A stretch of 64,000 nucleotides of DNA from Tardiphaga robiniae (lineage in GTDB: Bacteria; Pseudomonadota; Alphaproteobacteria; Rhizobiales; Xanthobacteraceae), in the NCBI RefSeq assembly GCF_001618955.1, contig NZ_LVYV01000056.1, forward strand, positions 1 to 64,000, given 5' to 3'. Below are positions 53,342 through 62,913 of this stretch, in pieces. Position 1 is the first letter of the stretch. Every line of letters starts with the position of its first letter. Made by a program: the position numbers and the translations under genes. The notes beneath the pieces were generated by a model. It saw nothing but the letters and a program-made list of their open reading frames with translations. It searched no databases and was not told the DNA's origin.

Positions 53342-54517
53342 ATGACTGATCGCGCCGACGCCATTGCCGCCAGGATCGAGACCTTCATTCGCGCCGAAGT
53401 CATTCCCTATGAGAAAGATCCGCGGACAGGTGCTCACGGCCCGAGCGACGAACTGGTGCAAGAGCTGCGCGACAAGGCCCGCAAGGCCGGCGTTTTGACC
53501 CCGCACATTCTCGCGGACGGGTCGCATCTGACGCAGCGCGAAACGGCAAAGGCCCTGATCAAATCCGGTCTTTCGCCGCTGGGTCCGCTTGCCTGCAACA
53601 CGATGGCGCCCGATGAGGGCAATATGTACCTGCTCGGCAAGGTCGGCACTGCCGAACAGAAGACGCGTTTTCTCGAACCGCTGGTGTCAGGGAAAGCGCG
53701 TTCGGCATTCTTCATGACCGAGCCGGCCGACGCCGGCGGCGCAGGCTCCGATCCGTCGATGATGCAGACCACCTGCAGGCTCGATGGCAATCATTGGGTC
53801 ATCAACGGGCGGAAGAAGTTCATCACCGGCGCGGAAGGCGCCAAGGTCGGCATCGTCATGGCGAAGTCCGAGGACGGCGCCTGCATGTTCCTCGTCGATC
53901 TGCCCGATCCTGCGATCCGCACCCTGCGCGTGCTGGATACGATCGACAACTCGATGCCCGGAGGCCATGCAGAGATCGAGATCGACAACCTGCGTGTCCC
54001 CGCAGACCAGATGCTTGGCGCGTCAGGCGACGGTTTCAAATACGCGCAGATCCGCCTCAGCCCGGCGCGCCTGTCGCATTGCATGCGTTGGCTGGGTCTT
54101 GCGATCCGCGCCAACGAGATCGCGACCGACTATGCCTGTCGTCGCCATGCATTCGGAAAGGCCCTGATCGATCACGAAGGCGTCGGCTTCATGCTGGCGG
54201 AAAACCTGATCGATCTCAAACAGTCGGAATTGATGATCGATTGGTGCGCCGACGTGCTCGACACCGGCTCGCTCGGCACGGCCGAAAGTTCGATGGCCAA
54301 GGTGGCCGTGTCGGAAGCGCTGATGCGGATTGCCGACCGTTGCGTGCAGGTGATGGGCGGCACCGGCGTTTCCGGCGAAACCATCGTCGAACAGGCCTTC
54401 CGCGAGATCCGCGCGTTCCGCATCTATGACGGCCCAACCGAAGTCCACAAATGGTCGCTCGCCAAGAAGATCAAGCGCGACTGGAAGACTGATCAGCCAA
54501 GCATACCGGCCGCCTAG
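53342..54517 (+). CDS. Acyl-CoA dehydrogenase family protein
   Basis: This 391-residue FAD enzyme shows SAFFMTEPADAGGAGSDPSMM and HWVINGRKKFITGAEGAK of the middle domain, and RCVQVMGGTGVSGETIVEQAFREIRAFRIYDGPTEVHK near the C-terminus. The usual catalytic Glu of the C-terminal half is likely in the YDGPTEVH region, though dehydrogenases of different classes place it differently. It would oxidise an acyl-CoA, passing electrons to ETF. ATG 53342 is used; ATG 53285 is in frame. Its stop overlaps by four bases, tail to tail, the last gene of the Liv-type operon. Confidence 0.9.
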   Translation: MTDRADAIAARIETFIRAEVIPYEKDPRTGAHGPSDELVQELRDKARKAGVLTPHILADGSHLTQRETAKALIKSGLSPLGPLACNTMAPDEGNMYLLGKVGTAEQKTRFLEPLVSGKARSAFFMTEPADAGGAGSDPSMMQTTCRLDGNHWVINGRKKFITGAEGAKVGIVMAKSEDGACMFLVDLPDPAIRTLRVLDTIDNSMPGGHAEIEIDNLRVPADQMLGASGDGFKYAQIRLSPARLSHCMRWLGLAIRANEIATDYACRRHAFGKALIDHEGVGFMLAENLIDLKQSELMIDWCADVLDTGSLGTAESSMAKVAVSEALMRIADRCVQVMGGTGVSGETIVEQAFREIRAFRIYDGPTEVHKWSLAKKIKRDWKTDQPSIPAA

Positions 54518-55038
54518 ACGTCCACTTCGACTTGCAGGACGTCGTTGAAGCGATTGAACGCGCCGCACAGCGCGATCCGCCAGGTCAGTTCGACGATCTG
54601 TGCATCGTTGAAATGCGCGCGCAGGCGCTCGAACATCGCGTCGCGGATTCGATGCCAGTTGCTGGTGACCGCGATCGCGTATTCGACCACGAGCCGATCG
54701 ACTTCGGTGAGTTCGGGATGCTTCTCCCAGTCGAGCAGGTTTGCCGCACCTTCCGTCGTGATACCTTCGACCGCGAGCTTCGGCGTGTGCTGCGCAACGC
54801 AGAAGTCGCATTGATTGACCAGCGAGACAGCGACAATGGCGAGTTCGAGATATCGCTTGGGCAACACGCCCTCATCGGCCAGTTGGGTGAGAAGGCGCCA
54901 CATGTGCTCGAACACCGGCAGCCGGTTGGCCATCGCCGCGGCCTGCCCTTCGAACGGTCCATATGTGGTCATGCGATCCCACAAAGCCCTCAGGTGTTCG
55001 GGCAGTTGATCTCTTTTTTGCAGGGCGACGCGGGCCAT
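54514..55038 (-). CDS. Carboxymuconolactone decarboxylase/AhpD-family protein
   Basis: The 174-residue helical protein has the AhpD-like redox motif CDFCVAQHT near residues 78-86, preceded by LELAIVAVSLVNQ. Members act as decarboxylases, alkylhydroperoxidases or unknown dismutating enzymes. ATG 55038 is chosen; the frame runs further upstream into the importer gene. It is the last gene of the minus-strand Liv-type operon, 16 bases after livM. Confidence 0.85.
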   Translation of the reverse strand: MARVALQKRDQLPEHLRALWDRMTTYGPFEGQAAAMANRLPVFEHMWRLLTQLADEGVLPKRYLELAIVAVSLVNQCDFCVAQHTPKLAVEGITTEGAANLLDWEKHPELTEVDRLVVEYAIAVTSNWHRIRDAMFERLRAHFNDAQIVELTWRIALCGAFNRFNDVLQVEVDV

Positions 55039-55054
55039 ATCGAAACTCCGGTTA

Positions 55055-55969
55055 TCAGAAACGAGAGGATGTCTTGTCCGCGAGCGCAGAGCGCGGCTCA
55101 CGGCCAAAACCATCCGGCTTGAAGATCAGCAGTGCCACCAGCCCCACGCCAACGAGGAACAGGCGAATGGCGGCAAGTTCTGACGCCCCAAGACCAGGAA
55201 CGAGGTCTATCAGAAACCGGCTGCCTTCCAGAAGGAAGATCAGCGTGAAGGCGCTGGCAACGACGCCGCGGTTGCTGCCACGCCCGCCCACCACCACGGC
55301 CATGAAGGCATAGGCGGTGATGATCGGGCCGAATTGCGTAGGGTCGATGTAACTGTAATAGAACGCGTGCAAGCTGCCTGCGAGACCGAGGATCGCGCCA
55401 CCGATGGCAAACACCCGCACGCGTACGCCGAGCACGGACTTTCCGAGCGCTTCCACGACGCCGGGGTCGTCGCGCGTCGCACGCACAAGGCGCCCGAAGG
55501 GGGAGCGAGCCAGCGCCTGCAGGACGGTGTAGACGATCAGCACAGCCAGCAACGCCAGAAGTAAAAAGCCTGTATCGCCCCAACCGCGGGGCCACCATGC
55601 CTGGAGCGGTCGTTCGATCCCGGAAACACCGAGCATGCCGCGGGTCAGCCAGCCTTCGTAGCTGATGACGAGGCGTAGGCATTCAGCAAAACCAAGCGTC
55701 ACGATCGCTAGATAGTCTTCGGACAATCGCACGGAGATGAGCGCGCTGAGCGCACTCAGCGCTGCCACGCCGAGCATGGCCACCCCAAGAGCGACCAGAG
55801 GCGGCAACCCCTGCACGGTCAGCAGGCCGGCGATATAGGCGCCGAGCATGTAGAAGCCGAACAGGCCGAAATTGACCAGACCGCCCATTCCCCATTGCAG
55901 ATTGAGCGCGAGCCCTGCCAGCGCCGCGATCGCAACAAGCGTCAGAGTGGCGATGAGATAGACCGTCAT
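55055..55969 (-). CDS. livM: Branched-chain-type ABC importer permease LivM (second system)
   Basis: The 304-residue permease has LNLQWGMGGLVNFGLFGFYMLGAYIAG, VRLSEDYLAIVTLGFAECLRLV and the coupling loop SPFGRLVRATRDDPGVVEALGK. ATG 55969 overlaps the livH stop (ATGA), so it is preferred over 56002. Confidence 0.91.
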   Translation of the reverse strand: MTVYLIATLTLVAIAALAGLALNLQWGMGGLVNFGLFGFYMLGAYIAGLLTVQGLPPLVALGVAMLGVAALSALSALISVRLSEDYLAIVTLGFAECLRLVISYEGWLTRGMLGVSGIERPLQAWWPRGWGDTGFLLLALLAVLIVYTVLQALARSPFGRLVRATRDDPGVVEALGKSVLGVRVRVFAIGGAILGLAGSLHAFYYSYIDPTQFGPIITAYAFMAVVVGGRGSNRGVVASAFTLIFLLEGSRFLIDLVPGLGASELAAIRLFLVGVGLVALLIFKPDGFGREPRSALADKTSSRF

Positions 55970-56829
55970 TTGGTAACCCACCGCGTTCCAAACAGGCCCC
56001 ATGGCCGCACGAGCAGAAGCGCGACCATCACAAGGAATGTCACGATCATCCGGTAGTGCACGGGCATCACCAGCGTCGCCAGCTCCTCCGCGAGGCCAAG
56101 CGTCAGCGCACCAGCGACGGCAGCCATCGGATTGGCAATGCCGCCGAGAATGGCCGCCGTGAATACGGGCAGCAGATAAGTCCAGCCCATCTGCGGCTCG
56201 ACATTGGCATCCAGCCCGACGAGCACGCCGGACAGCGTTGTCAACATTCCAGCGATCAGCCAGACATACGCGACGACGCGTGACCGCGAGATGCCGCGCA
56301 CTGCTGCAAGGTCCGGGTTATCCGCCACGGCGCGCATCATTCGGCCAAGCCGCGTAAAGCGAAAAATGATCCACACCACAGCGAGCGCCGCGAAGACCGC
56401 AACGAGAATGGTGAGCTGTTCGTGGTTCAGCCGGATATCGCCAAAACGCATCGGTCGCGCCACGGGCACGTTATAGGCCCGCGGCAAATTGCCGGCAAAG
56501 AAACGGATCACGTTCTCCAGCGCGATGGCGACTCCCATCGAGGCCACCAGCAGCGTCACGCCCCCTCGATCGCGAAGCGGGCGATAGGCAAGCCAGTCGA
56601 TACCGACAGCAATCACCGCAAAGAGTGCCGCGCCGGCACTAGCCGCAAGCCACAGCGGCATGCCCAGTACGACATTGCCGATATAGACGAGATAAGCGCC
56701 GCAGGAGAGATAGGATCCGACCGCATAATTGGCAAAGCGCAACACGCTGAAGGTCAGCGACAGCGCAAGCGCCGGTAATGCGAGCAGCAGACCGGCGACA
56801 ATGCCGTTGACGAGAAGCTGACCCATCAT
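55966..56829 (-). CDS. livH: Branched-chain-type ABC importer permease LivH (second system)
   Basis: The 287-residue permease starts with QLLVNGIVAGLLLALPALALS and has the coupling loop LGRMMRAVADNPDLAAVRGI. ATGA overlaps with the genes on both sides. The ligand may differ from that of the 9.3-13.8 kb system; the binding proteins are only distantly alike. Confidence 0.92.
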   Translation of the reverse strand: MMGQLLVNGIVAGLLLALPALALSLTFSVLRFANYAVGSYLSCGAYLVYIGNVVLGMPLWLAASAGAALFAVIAVGIDWLAYRPLRDRGGVTLLVASMGVAIALENVIRFFAGNLPRAYNVPVARPMRFGDIRLNHEQLTILVAVFAALAVVWIIFRFTRLGRMMRAVADNPDLAAVRGISRSRVVAYVWLIAGMLTTLSGVLVGLDANVEPQMGWTYLLPVFTAAILGGIANPMAAVAGALTLGLAEELATLVMPVHYRMIVTFLVMVALLLVRPWGLFGTRWVTK

Positions 56830-57530
56830 GCCCCTCCGAGATAGAGGCGACGGATATCCGGATCGGCGAGCACCTCGGCGGCGGGCGCGGCAAGGCGTAT
56901 CCGCCCACCCACCAGAACCACGCCGTGATCCGCAGCGCCGAGCCCGAGGCGCGTGTTCTGCTCGACGATCAGCAGCGTCACTCCCGAGGCGGCCACCCGG
57001 CCGATCACCTCGAACAAAATCTCCGCATTGCGCGGTGACAATCCGGCGGAAGGTTCGTCCAGCGCAAGGACGGACGGTTCAGGCATCAGCGCCGCTGCCA
57101 TGGCCACCATCTGCCGCTGGCCACCACTGAGATACCCGGCCGTGCTACGCAGCTTGGCGCGAATTTCCGGAAACAGGTCCAGCACGGCATCGAGCCGCTT
57201 GCCGAACGATGGCGCCGAATGCGATGCCACGAACTCATAGCCGACCTGCAAGTTCTCCAGAACCGTCATGTTGCGGAAGATGTTAGCCTCCTGGGGCACG
57301 TTAGCGAGGCCCCGTGCGGCACGCGCAGGCGCACCGAGCGTCGTGACGTTCGCTTCACCGAACAGGACTTGGCCTGAGATCGGACGCAACAGGCCAACGG
57401 CCGTCTTCATCAGTGTCGATTTGCCGGAGCCATTGGGGCCGACCACGACAAGTGTTTCACCTGCGCGAACCGAGAAGCTCACACCATGCAGGATCGGGTG
57501 GCCGCCATAGCCAGCCACCACGTCGCGCAA
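56826..57530 (-). CDS. livF: Branched-chain-type ABC importer ATPase LivF (second system)
   Basis: The 234-residue ATPase has Walker A GPNGSGKST near 33, signature LSGGQRQMVAMAAAL and Walker B VLALDEPSAGLSP. TTG at 57530 with AGGA six bases before it is the best start. The codons further upstream in frame hold no ATG or GTG before the livG stop. Confidence 0.9.
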   Translation of the reverse strand: MRDVVAGYGGHPILHGVSFSVRAGETLVVVGPNGSGKSTLMKTAVGLLRPISGQVLFGEANVTTLGAPARAARGLANVPQEANIFRNMTVLENLQVGYEFVASHSAPSFGKRLDAVLDLFPEIRAKLRSTAGYLSGGQRQMVAMAAALMPEPSVLALDEPSAGLSPRNAEILFEVIGRVAASGVTLLIVEQNTRLGLGAADHGVVLVGGRIRLAAPAAEVLADPDIRRLYLGGA

Positions 57531-57553
57531 TTCCAGTCCTGTTGCGGAGGTCG

Positions 57554-58312
57554 TTATGACTGCGCCCCCAGATAGGCCGATGCGACCTCCGTATTGGCGA
57601 TGACATCATCAAACCGGCCTTCGGTCAGCACCTGCCCCTCGGCCAGAACATAGACGTGGTCGCACAGCAAACGGACCATGCCCATATTGTGCTCCACCAG
57701 ACCGAAAGTGGTGCCTTCCGCGCGCAGCGCCTGAACGAATTCCACGATCTCGCCGATCCGCGTCGGGTTCACGCCCGCACTCGGCTCATCCATCAACACG
57801 ATACGCGGATCGAGCATCAGCGCGCGGCAGATTTCCAGCAGCTTCTTCTGCCCGCCCGACAGTGTGCCGGCAGGCGCGTCTGCAAGTTTCCAGAGATCAA
57901 CGCGCTGCAGCAGTGCGCGGGCCTTGTCGATGGCTGCGTCCTCCTCGTCACGCACCGCGCGGCGGGACCAGAGCAGCGACAGGACATTTTCTCCGCGCAT
58001 ATGAGGCTGCGCGACAAGGACGTTCTCAAGCACCGTGAGGCTTGCTAGTTCGCGCGAAAGCTGAAACGTCCGCGCCAGCCCGCGACGCGCCCGCCATGCC
58101 GGGCCATGCTGCGTCACGATCTCGCCGCCGAGCCGCACCTCACCGGCAACAGGCCGCACCGCGCCGGCCAGCACCCCGAACAGTGTCGACTTGCCGGCGC
58201 CGTTGGGACCGATAAGTCCCGTGACGGTGCCCGCAGCGAGCTGCACCGACGCGCCATTCAGCGCCTTGAAGCCGCCTTCGTAGATCACACTGACGTTGAC
58301 GGCCTCGAGCAT
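57554..58312 (-). CDS. livG: Branched-chain-type ABC importer ATPase LivG (second system)
   Basis: This 252-residue ATPase has Walker A GPNGAGKST near 38, RTFQLSRELASLTVLENVLVA, signature LSGGQKKLLEICRAL and Walker B IVLMDEPSAGVNP. ATG 58312 lies four bases beyond the livK stop; the in-frame start at 58333 would overlap livK. Confidence 0.92.
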   Translation of the reverse strand: MLEAVNVSVIYEGGFKALNGASVQLAAGTVTGLIGPNGAGKSTLFGVLAGAVRPVAGEVRLGGEIVTQHGPAWRARRGLARTFQLSRELASLTVLENVLVAQPHMRGENVLSLLWSRRAVRDEEDAAIDKARALLQRVDLWKLADAPAGTLSGGQKKLLEICRALMLDPRIVLMDEPSAGVNPTRIGEIVEFVQALRAEGTTFGLVEHNMGMVRLLCDHVYVLAEGQVLTEGRFDDVIANTEVASAYLGAQS

Positions 58313-58316
58313 CGGT

Positions 58317-59537
58317 TCAGCGGATCTCGCCAACCAGCTTGCTGTCGCCTGCCTTGATCAGGAAGTGCCCGAAAGTCAGGTCGGTCTGGTCGCCATTGGG
58401 GGCGAAGCGGAAATCCGACGCTGCGCCCGCATAACGGAACGGCTTGCCTGCACGCAGCGCCTTGAGCGCTTCGGCCGGATCGCCGATCGAGGGGGCGTCG
58501 GCATTCACCAGTGCAGGAACTTCCACGCCGAAACGGACACCATCAGTGCTCTTGGCCTTCTCGATGGCCAGTGCCGTCAGCACGATCTGGTCGAACACCT
58601 GCGCACCGAAGGTCATGATGGTGCCGTCCGGCTTGCCGATTTCCTTCAGATAGCGGCTATAGGCGGCGGATTTTCCGACAGGCACCTGCTGGGTGTGATG
58701 TACGCCTTCGGCGACTTCGGCCCCGACATTCTTGACGAACTGACCGTTGCTACCGGCAGCGTTGCCAAACGCATAGATCTTGCTGTCATAGCCCGAGCGG
58801 AAAGCTTCCTTGGCGATGGCACTGAGCTCGTTGATGTAGGCAGCAACGAACACGGCGTCCGGCTTCTTGCCGAAGATGCGCTCCACCTCGACCCGATAGG
58901 ACGGCTGGCCAGCGTTGAAGCTGACTTCGTCCAGCACCTTGCCGCCGGCGTCCGTGAAGCTCTTGCGGAACGGCTGAATGGTGCTCTGCGTAAAGGGCGT
59001 CTGCAGCACGAGAATCGAGGCGGTCTTGATGCCGTCCTTGGCCATCGCCTTGCTGAAGGCCTCGCCCCAGCTCTTGCCATTGGTCTGGAAACGCCAGACC
59101 AGATTCTTGTTGTCGCCGTCGGTGATTTCATCGGCTGAGCCGTTGACGGTGAGAAGCACGCCCTTCTCAAGCGTGATCGGCTTGACCGCCAGTGCGACGG
59201 CACTGCTCCATACGCCTGCGATCGATGCGACCTTGTCCACGTCAATCAGCTTGCGTGCGGCAGCGACACCGGCGGTCGGCTGCGTCTCGTCATCCGCCAC
59301 GATCAGTTCCAGCGAGCGACCGAGAACCCCACCGGCGTCGTTGATAATTTTCACGGCGGCGCGAGCCGCTTGCTCTTCCTCCTGGCCGTAAGGTCCGCCG
59401 ATCCCTGTCAACGGAGCGAGCAATCCGATACGAATCGGTGATTGCTGAGCGAGCGACATTGGCGGTGAAGCGAGGCTCGCTGCGAGCGCAACCGATGTAG
59501 CCAAAAGAGCGCGGCGGGACAGATACGTGGTAAGCAC
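58317..59537 (-). CDS. livK: Branched-chain-type ABC importer, periplasmic binding protein (second system)
   Basis: The 406-residue precursor has a twin-arginine-like SRRALLATSVALAASLA signal ending in SLAQ. The type I binding fold follows with IRIGLLAPLTGIGGPYG, NDAGGVLGRSLELIVADDE and GVWSSAVALAVKPI in the pocket. First gene of the livKGFHM-CMD operon, divergent from the sulfonate genes. Confidence 0.91.
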   Translation of the reverse strand: MLTTYLSRRALLATSVALAASLASPPMSLAQQSPIRIGLLAPLTGIGGPYGQEEEQAARAAVKIINDAGGVLGRSLELIVADDETQPTAGVAAARKLIDVDKVASIAGVWSSAVALAVKPITLEKGVLLTVNGSADEITDGDNKNLVWRFQTNGKSWGEAFSKAMAKDGIKTASILVLQTPFTQSTIQPFRKSFTDAGGKVLDEVSFNAGQPSYRVEVERIFGKKPDAVFVAAYINELSAIAKEAFRSGYDSKIYAFGNAAGSNGQFVKNVGAEVAEGVHHTQQVPVGKSAAYSRYLKEIGKPDGTIMTFGAQVFDQIVLTALAIEKAKSTDGVRFGVEVPALVNADAPSIGDPAEALKALRAGKPFRYAGAASDFRFAPNGDQTDLTFGHFLIKAGDSKLVGEIR

Positions 59538-60097
59538 GATGATCTCCAGGATGCGTCACGGGCGAGCCCATGGAACAGATCTCTGCCCATGCCGGCCGTC
59601 GAACGCTGCAAGCCGTGAAACAGCCATGACGTACATGTCAATGCTGCCCACGAAAGAAGCGCTTTTAGCCTCGTTTGTACCGCTATGGAACCTCGCGCGA
59701 ACCGGGTCACAGCCGGGAAAGAGATTTTTATTCCCGCACTCATAAGACGCATAGTACTTGCAATAACCTGAATGGGTGTATCGATTTCGCGTCTCCAATC
59801 CGCCCGTATCGCGGGACGTCAGCACAACTTCCGGCATGGAAGGAGCCGCGGGCAGGCCTCGTCAAACAGACAAGCTGGCTCTTCATTCGGTCGCCTATCG
59901 AGAGCAAACCGCCTTCTCTCTTCGCAACGATTTCGAGAAAAACCGTCTCACATCGATCGTTGCGCCAGTGGGCTTGTTCTGAAGATGGTGCCATCGCATC
60001 TGCACGCTGGACGCGTTGCCTGATTTCCTGAAGTGTAGTTGCAACTTCTCCAAAGCGCACACTTATGCCGTATCAGCGGGCACCGAAGAGACATATC
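59538..60097. other. Divergent intergenic region
   Basis: This 560-base region between the Liv-type operon and the sulfonate genes holds no convincing gene. GGGAA at 59715-59719 and TTCCC at 59731-59735 can pair around an A/T-rich loop. A lower-G+C patch at 59720-59770 is a plausible promoter area for one or both operons. No T run or riboswitch-like fold is visible. Confidence 0.5.
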
Positions 60098-61105
60098 ATG
60101 AAGACAGCAAGATTTCTGCACGTCGGCGCGCTCGCATTGGGCTTTGTCGCGGCGACCATGCAAGGCGTTCGAGCCGAGACGGCCCAACTCCGCATCGCGC
60201 AGCAGTTCGGGATCGCCTATCTCCCGCTCATCGTCGCGAGCGAACGAGGCTTGATCGAGGACGAAGCCAAGGCGCTTGGCATCACGCCGCCGAAGATCGA
60301 ATGGCTGCGACTCTCGGGTGCCGCATCGATGAATGAAGCACTGATTTCCGGCGGTCTCGATTTTGCGACCGCCGGCATCACACCGATGATCCTGACCTGG
60401 GACAAGACGCGGACCACCGCGAAGATCATCGGCGTCGCCGCCTTGGGATCGATGGCCAATATCCTGACCACCAACAACCCGAACATCAAGACACTCGCTG
60501 ACTTCACCGAGAAGGACCGCATCGCGCTGCCGTCAGTCAAGGTCGGCTTCCAGCCGATCGTGCTGCAGATGGCGGCCGACAAGGCGTTCGGCAAATTCGA
60601 CAAGCTGGATGAACTCACCGTCAGCATGCCGCATCCAGATGCAACGGCGCAGATCCTGTCGGGTCGCTCCGAGATCACCGCGCATTTCACGTCGCCACCG
60701 TTCTCGCAACAGCAACTGGCCAGCGGAAAAGTGCACCAGGTGCTGAACAGCTACGACGTGCTCGGCGGCCCGCATACTTTCAACGTGGTCTATGCCACCA
60801 CCAAATTCGTCAACGACAATCCGAAGACGATCCAGGCTTTCGTACGCGGCCTCGACCGCGCCAATGACTGGATCAAGGCCAATCCGAAGGAAGCCACTGC
60901 GCTTTACATCAAGGCGGAAAACTCGAAGCTTGCGCCGGATTTCGTCGAGAGCATCATCCGCGACAAGAACATCAACTTCACGACAATTCCCGAAGGCGCG
61001 CAGAAATTCGCCGACTTCGAGGCCAAGGTCGGCCTGATCAAGCAGGCACCGGCGTCGTGGCGGGATCTGTTCTGGTCCGGCCTCGGGGAAAAGCCGGGAA
61101 GCTGA
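60098..61105 (+). CDS. Nitrate/sulfonate/taurine-type ABC importer, periplasmic binding protein
   Basis: The 335-residue precursor has a signal peptide ending in GVRAE near residue 27. The SsuA/TauA-type fold follows: LRIAQQFGIAYLPLIVASERGLIEDEA, then LISGGLDFATAGITPMIL and the TLADFTEKDRIALPSVKVGF segment. ATG 60098 begins the signal peptide; an in-frame start at 60065 is less likely. It is followed one base later by the ATPase gene. Its relation to the second binding protein at 62914 is unclear. Confidence 0.88.
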   Translation: MKTARFLHVGALALGFVAATMQGVRAETAQLRIAQQFGIAYLPLIVASERGLIEDEAKALGITPPKIEWLRLSGAASMNEALISGGLDFATAGITPMILTWDKTRTTAKIIGVAALGSMANILTTNNPNIKTLADFTEKDRIALPSVKVGFQPIVLQMAADKAFGKFDKLDELTVSMPHPDATAQILSGRSEITAHFTSPPFSQQQLASGKVHQVLNSYDVLGGPHTFNVVYATTKFVNDNPKTIQAFVRGLDRANDWIKANPKEATALYIKAENSKLAPDFVESIIRDKNINFTTIPEGAQKFADFEAKVGLIKQAPASWRDLFWSGLGEKPGS

Positions 61106-61106
61106 A

Positions 61107-61922
61107 GTGAACGTCGCGCCGCGATCGGCTGACTTCGTCGGCGACGCCGTAACGGCGCCGCTGCTGGCGCTCGACCATGTCAGCATCAGCTATCCCACGC
61201 GCGACGGCATCCTCACCGCTGTCGAGGATGTCAGCTTCACGCTCTCGGCCGGCGAACGGCTGGTCCTGCTCGGCCCGTCGGGCTGCGGCAAGTCCACGCT
61301 GCTGCGCGCAGTCGGCGGTTTTCTGAAGCCAAGCACCGGCGAGATCCGGCTACACGGGCGGCGCATCGATGCGCCCGGCCCCGATCGTATGACGGTGTTT
61401 CAGGAATTCGACCAGTTGCTGCCGTGGCGCACGGTGCTGGGCAATGTCCGCTACGCGCTGCAACGCGGCAAGTCGCTGCCGCGCCCGCAGGCGGAAGAGG
61501 TGGCGCGCCACTGGCTCAGCCGCGTCGGGCTGAAGAATTTCGTCGATGCCTATCCGCATACGCTGTCCGGCGGCATGAAGCAGCGCGTCGCCATTGCCCG
61601 CGCCTTCGCGCTGGAGCCGGCGTTGCTGCTGATGGACGAGCCGTTTGCGGCACTGGATGCGCTGACGCGCCGGCAAATGCAGGACGAACTGCTGAAGCTT
61701 TGCGAGGAGACCGGCAGCACGACCCTGTTCGTCACCCATGGCATCGACGAGGCAATCCGCGTCGGCACCCGCATCCTCGCACTGACGCCGCATCCCGGCC
61801 GGCTGGCCGCGACATTCGACGTGCCGCCCGACACCCGCATCCGCGGCACCGCGCGCTTCGCCGAGCTGGAACGACAGATCCAGCAGAGCGTTTTCGCCGA
61901 TCCGGAAACCGAACATGTCTGA
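61107..61922 (+). CDS. ssuB: Sulfonate/nitrate-type ABC importer ATPase (SsuB type)
   Basis: The 271-residue ATPase has Walker A GPSGCGKSTLLRAVGGF near 55, the Q-loop VFQEFDQLLPWRTVLGNV, signature LSGGMKQRVAIARAF and Walker B LLLMDEPFAALDALTR. It starts at GTG 61107, and the stop overlaps the permease gene by eight bases. The EFDQLLPWRTV form is typical of the SsuB/TauB/NrtD group. Confidence 0.9.
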   Translation: MNVAPRSADFVGDAVTAPLLALDHVSISYPTRDGILTAVEDVSFTLSAGERLVLLGPSGCGKSTLLRAVGGFLKPSTGEIRLHGRRIDAPGPDRMTVFQEFDQLLPWRTVLGNVRYALQRGKSLPRPQAEEVARHWLSRVGLKNFVDAYPHTLSGGMKQRVAIARAFALEPALLLMDEPFAALDALTRRQMQDELLKLCEETGSTTLFVTHGIDEAIRVGTRILALTPHPGRLAATFDVPPDTRIRGTARFAELERQIQQSVFADPETEHV

Positions 61923-62739
61923 TATTGCTGCGCCGAAACTGGTGCGCGCGCCCGCTTTGCGGCGCGTGTTCGATGGTACGCCGTGGCGCCGCGCCGTGAT
62001 CCTCGCGGGCTTTGCACTGATCTGGGAGCTTTATGCGCGCTGGCTCGACAACGCGCTGCTGCTGCCGACCATGGGCGCGACTTTGTCGGCGCTGTGGGCG
62101 GCTATCGTCTCCGGTGAACTGCCGGACCGCACCCTGACGTCGCTGCGCGTCCTGATCACCGGCTATGCGCTGGGCGTCGCCGTCGCCGCAGCGCTCACCA
62201 CCCTCGCCGCGCTGTCGCGCTGGGGCAACGAGGCGCTCGGCCTGCTGACATCCATGTTCAATCCGCTTCCGGCCATCGCGCTGCTGCCGGTTGCGCTGCT
62301 GTGGTTCGGCATCGGCACGCCGAGCCTGATCTTCGTCCTCGTCCATTCGGTGCTGTGGCCGGTGGCGCTGGCCTGCTATGGCGGCTTCCTCGCCGTGCCG
62401 TCGACGCTGCGGATGGCTGGCCGCAATCTCGGCCTGTCCGGTGGCCGGTTCGTGGTGGAGATCCTGGTGCCTGCGGCATTCCCGCAAATACTGTCGGGCC
62501 TGCGGATCGGCTGGGCCTTCGCATGGCGGACCTTGATCGCTGCCGAACTCGTGTTCGGCGTCAGCGCGCGCTCCGGCGGCCTCGGATGGTTCATCTACAC
62601 CAGCCGCGCACAGTTGGAGACCGCCAGCGTATTCGCGGGACTGCTCACGGTCATCCTGATCGGGCTAATCGTCGAAGGGGTGATCTTTCGCACCCTGACT
62701 CGCATCACAGTTCAGCGCTGGGGCCAGGAGCAAGCCTGA
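61915..62739 (+). CDS. ssuC: Sulfonate/nitrate-type ABC importer permease (SsuC type)
   Basis: The 274-residue permease has about six hydrophobic helices and the EAA-like segment RMAGRNLGLSGGRFVVEILVPAAFPQILSGLRIGWAFAWRTLIAAEL, shown here only as landmark words (MAGRNLGLSGG, FPQILSGLRIG). It pairs with the preceding ATPase. Confidence 0.9.
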   Translation: MSDIAAPKLVRAPALRRVFDGTPWRRAVILAGFALIWELYARWLDNALLLPTMGATLSALWAAIVSGELPDRTLTSLRVLITGYALGVAVAAALTTLAALSRWGNEALGLLTSMFNPLPAIALLPVALLWFGIGTPSLIFVLVHSVLWPVALACYGGFLAVPSTLRMAGRNLGLSGGRFVVEILVPAAFPQILSGLRIGWAFAWRTLIAAELVFGVSARSGGLGWFIYTSRAQLETASVFAGLLTVILIGLIVEGVIFRTLTRITVQRWGQEQA

Positions 62740-62913
62740 GCGAGCAATCTGCGGCGGCAATGCCAGGGGCACAACGTTCTCCGGATAGCGGCATTGTGCA
62801 GAGCGATCAACCCATGATCGTCCTGGTTTTTGGAATTCCCCAGATCGCCTGCTTGGGACTCTAATGCGTCATCAGTGATGGTGCCTTTCACGCCCCAATG
62901 CAGGACAACGACA

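Noticed and set aside
52949-53527. Minus-strand frame of 192 codons over the gap before the acyl-CoA dehydrogenase
   Set aside because: It overlaps two more plausible plus-strand genes and has no recognisable domain; only the 53100-53280 part looks remotely protein-like.
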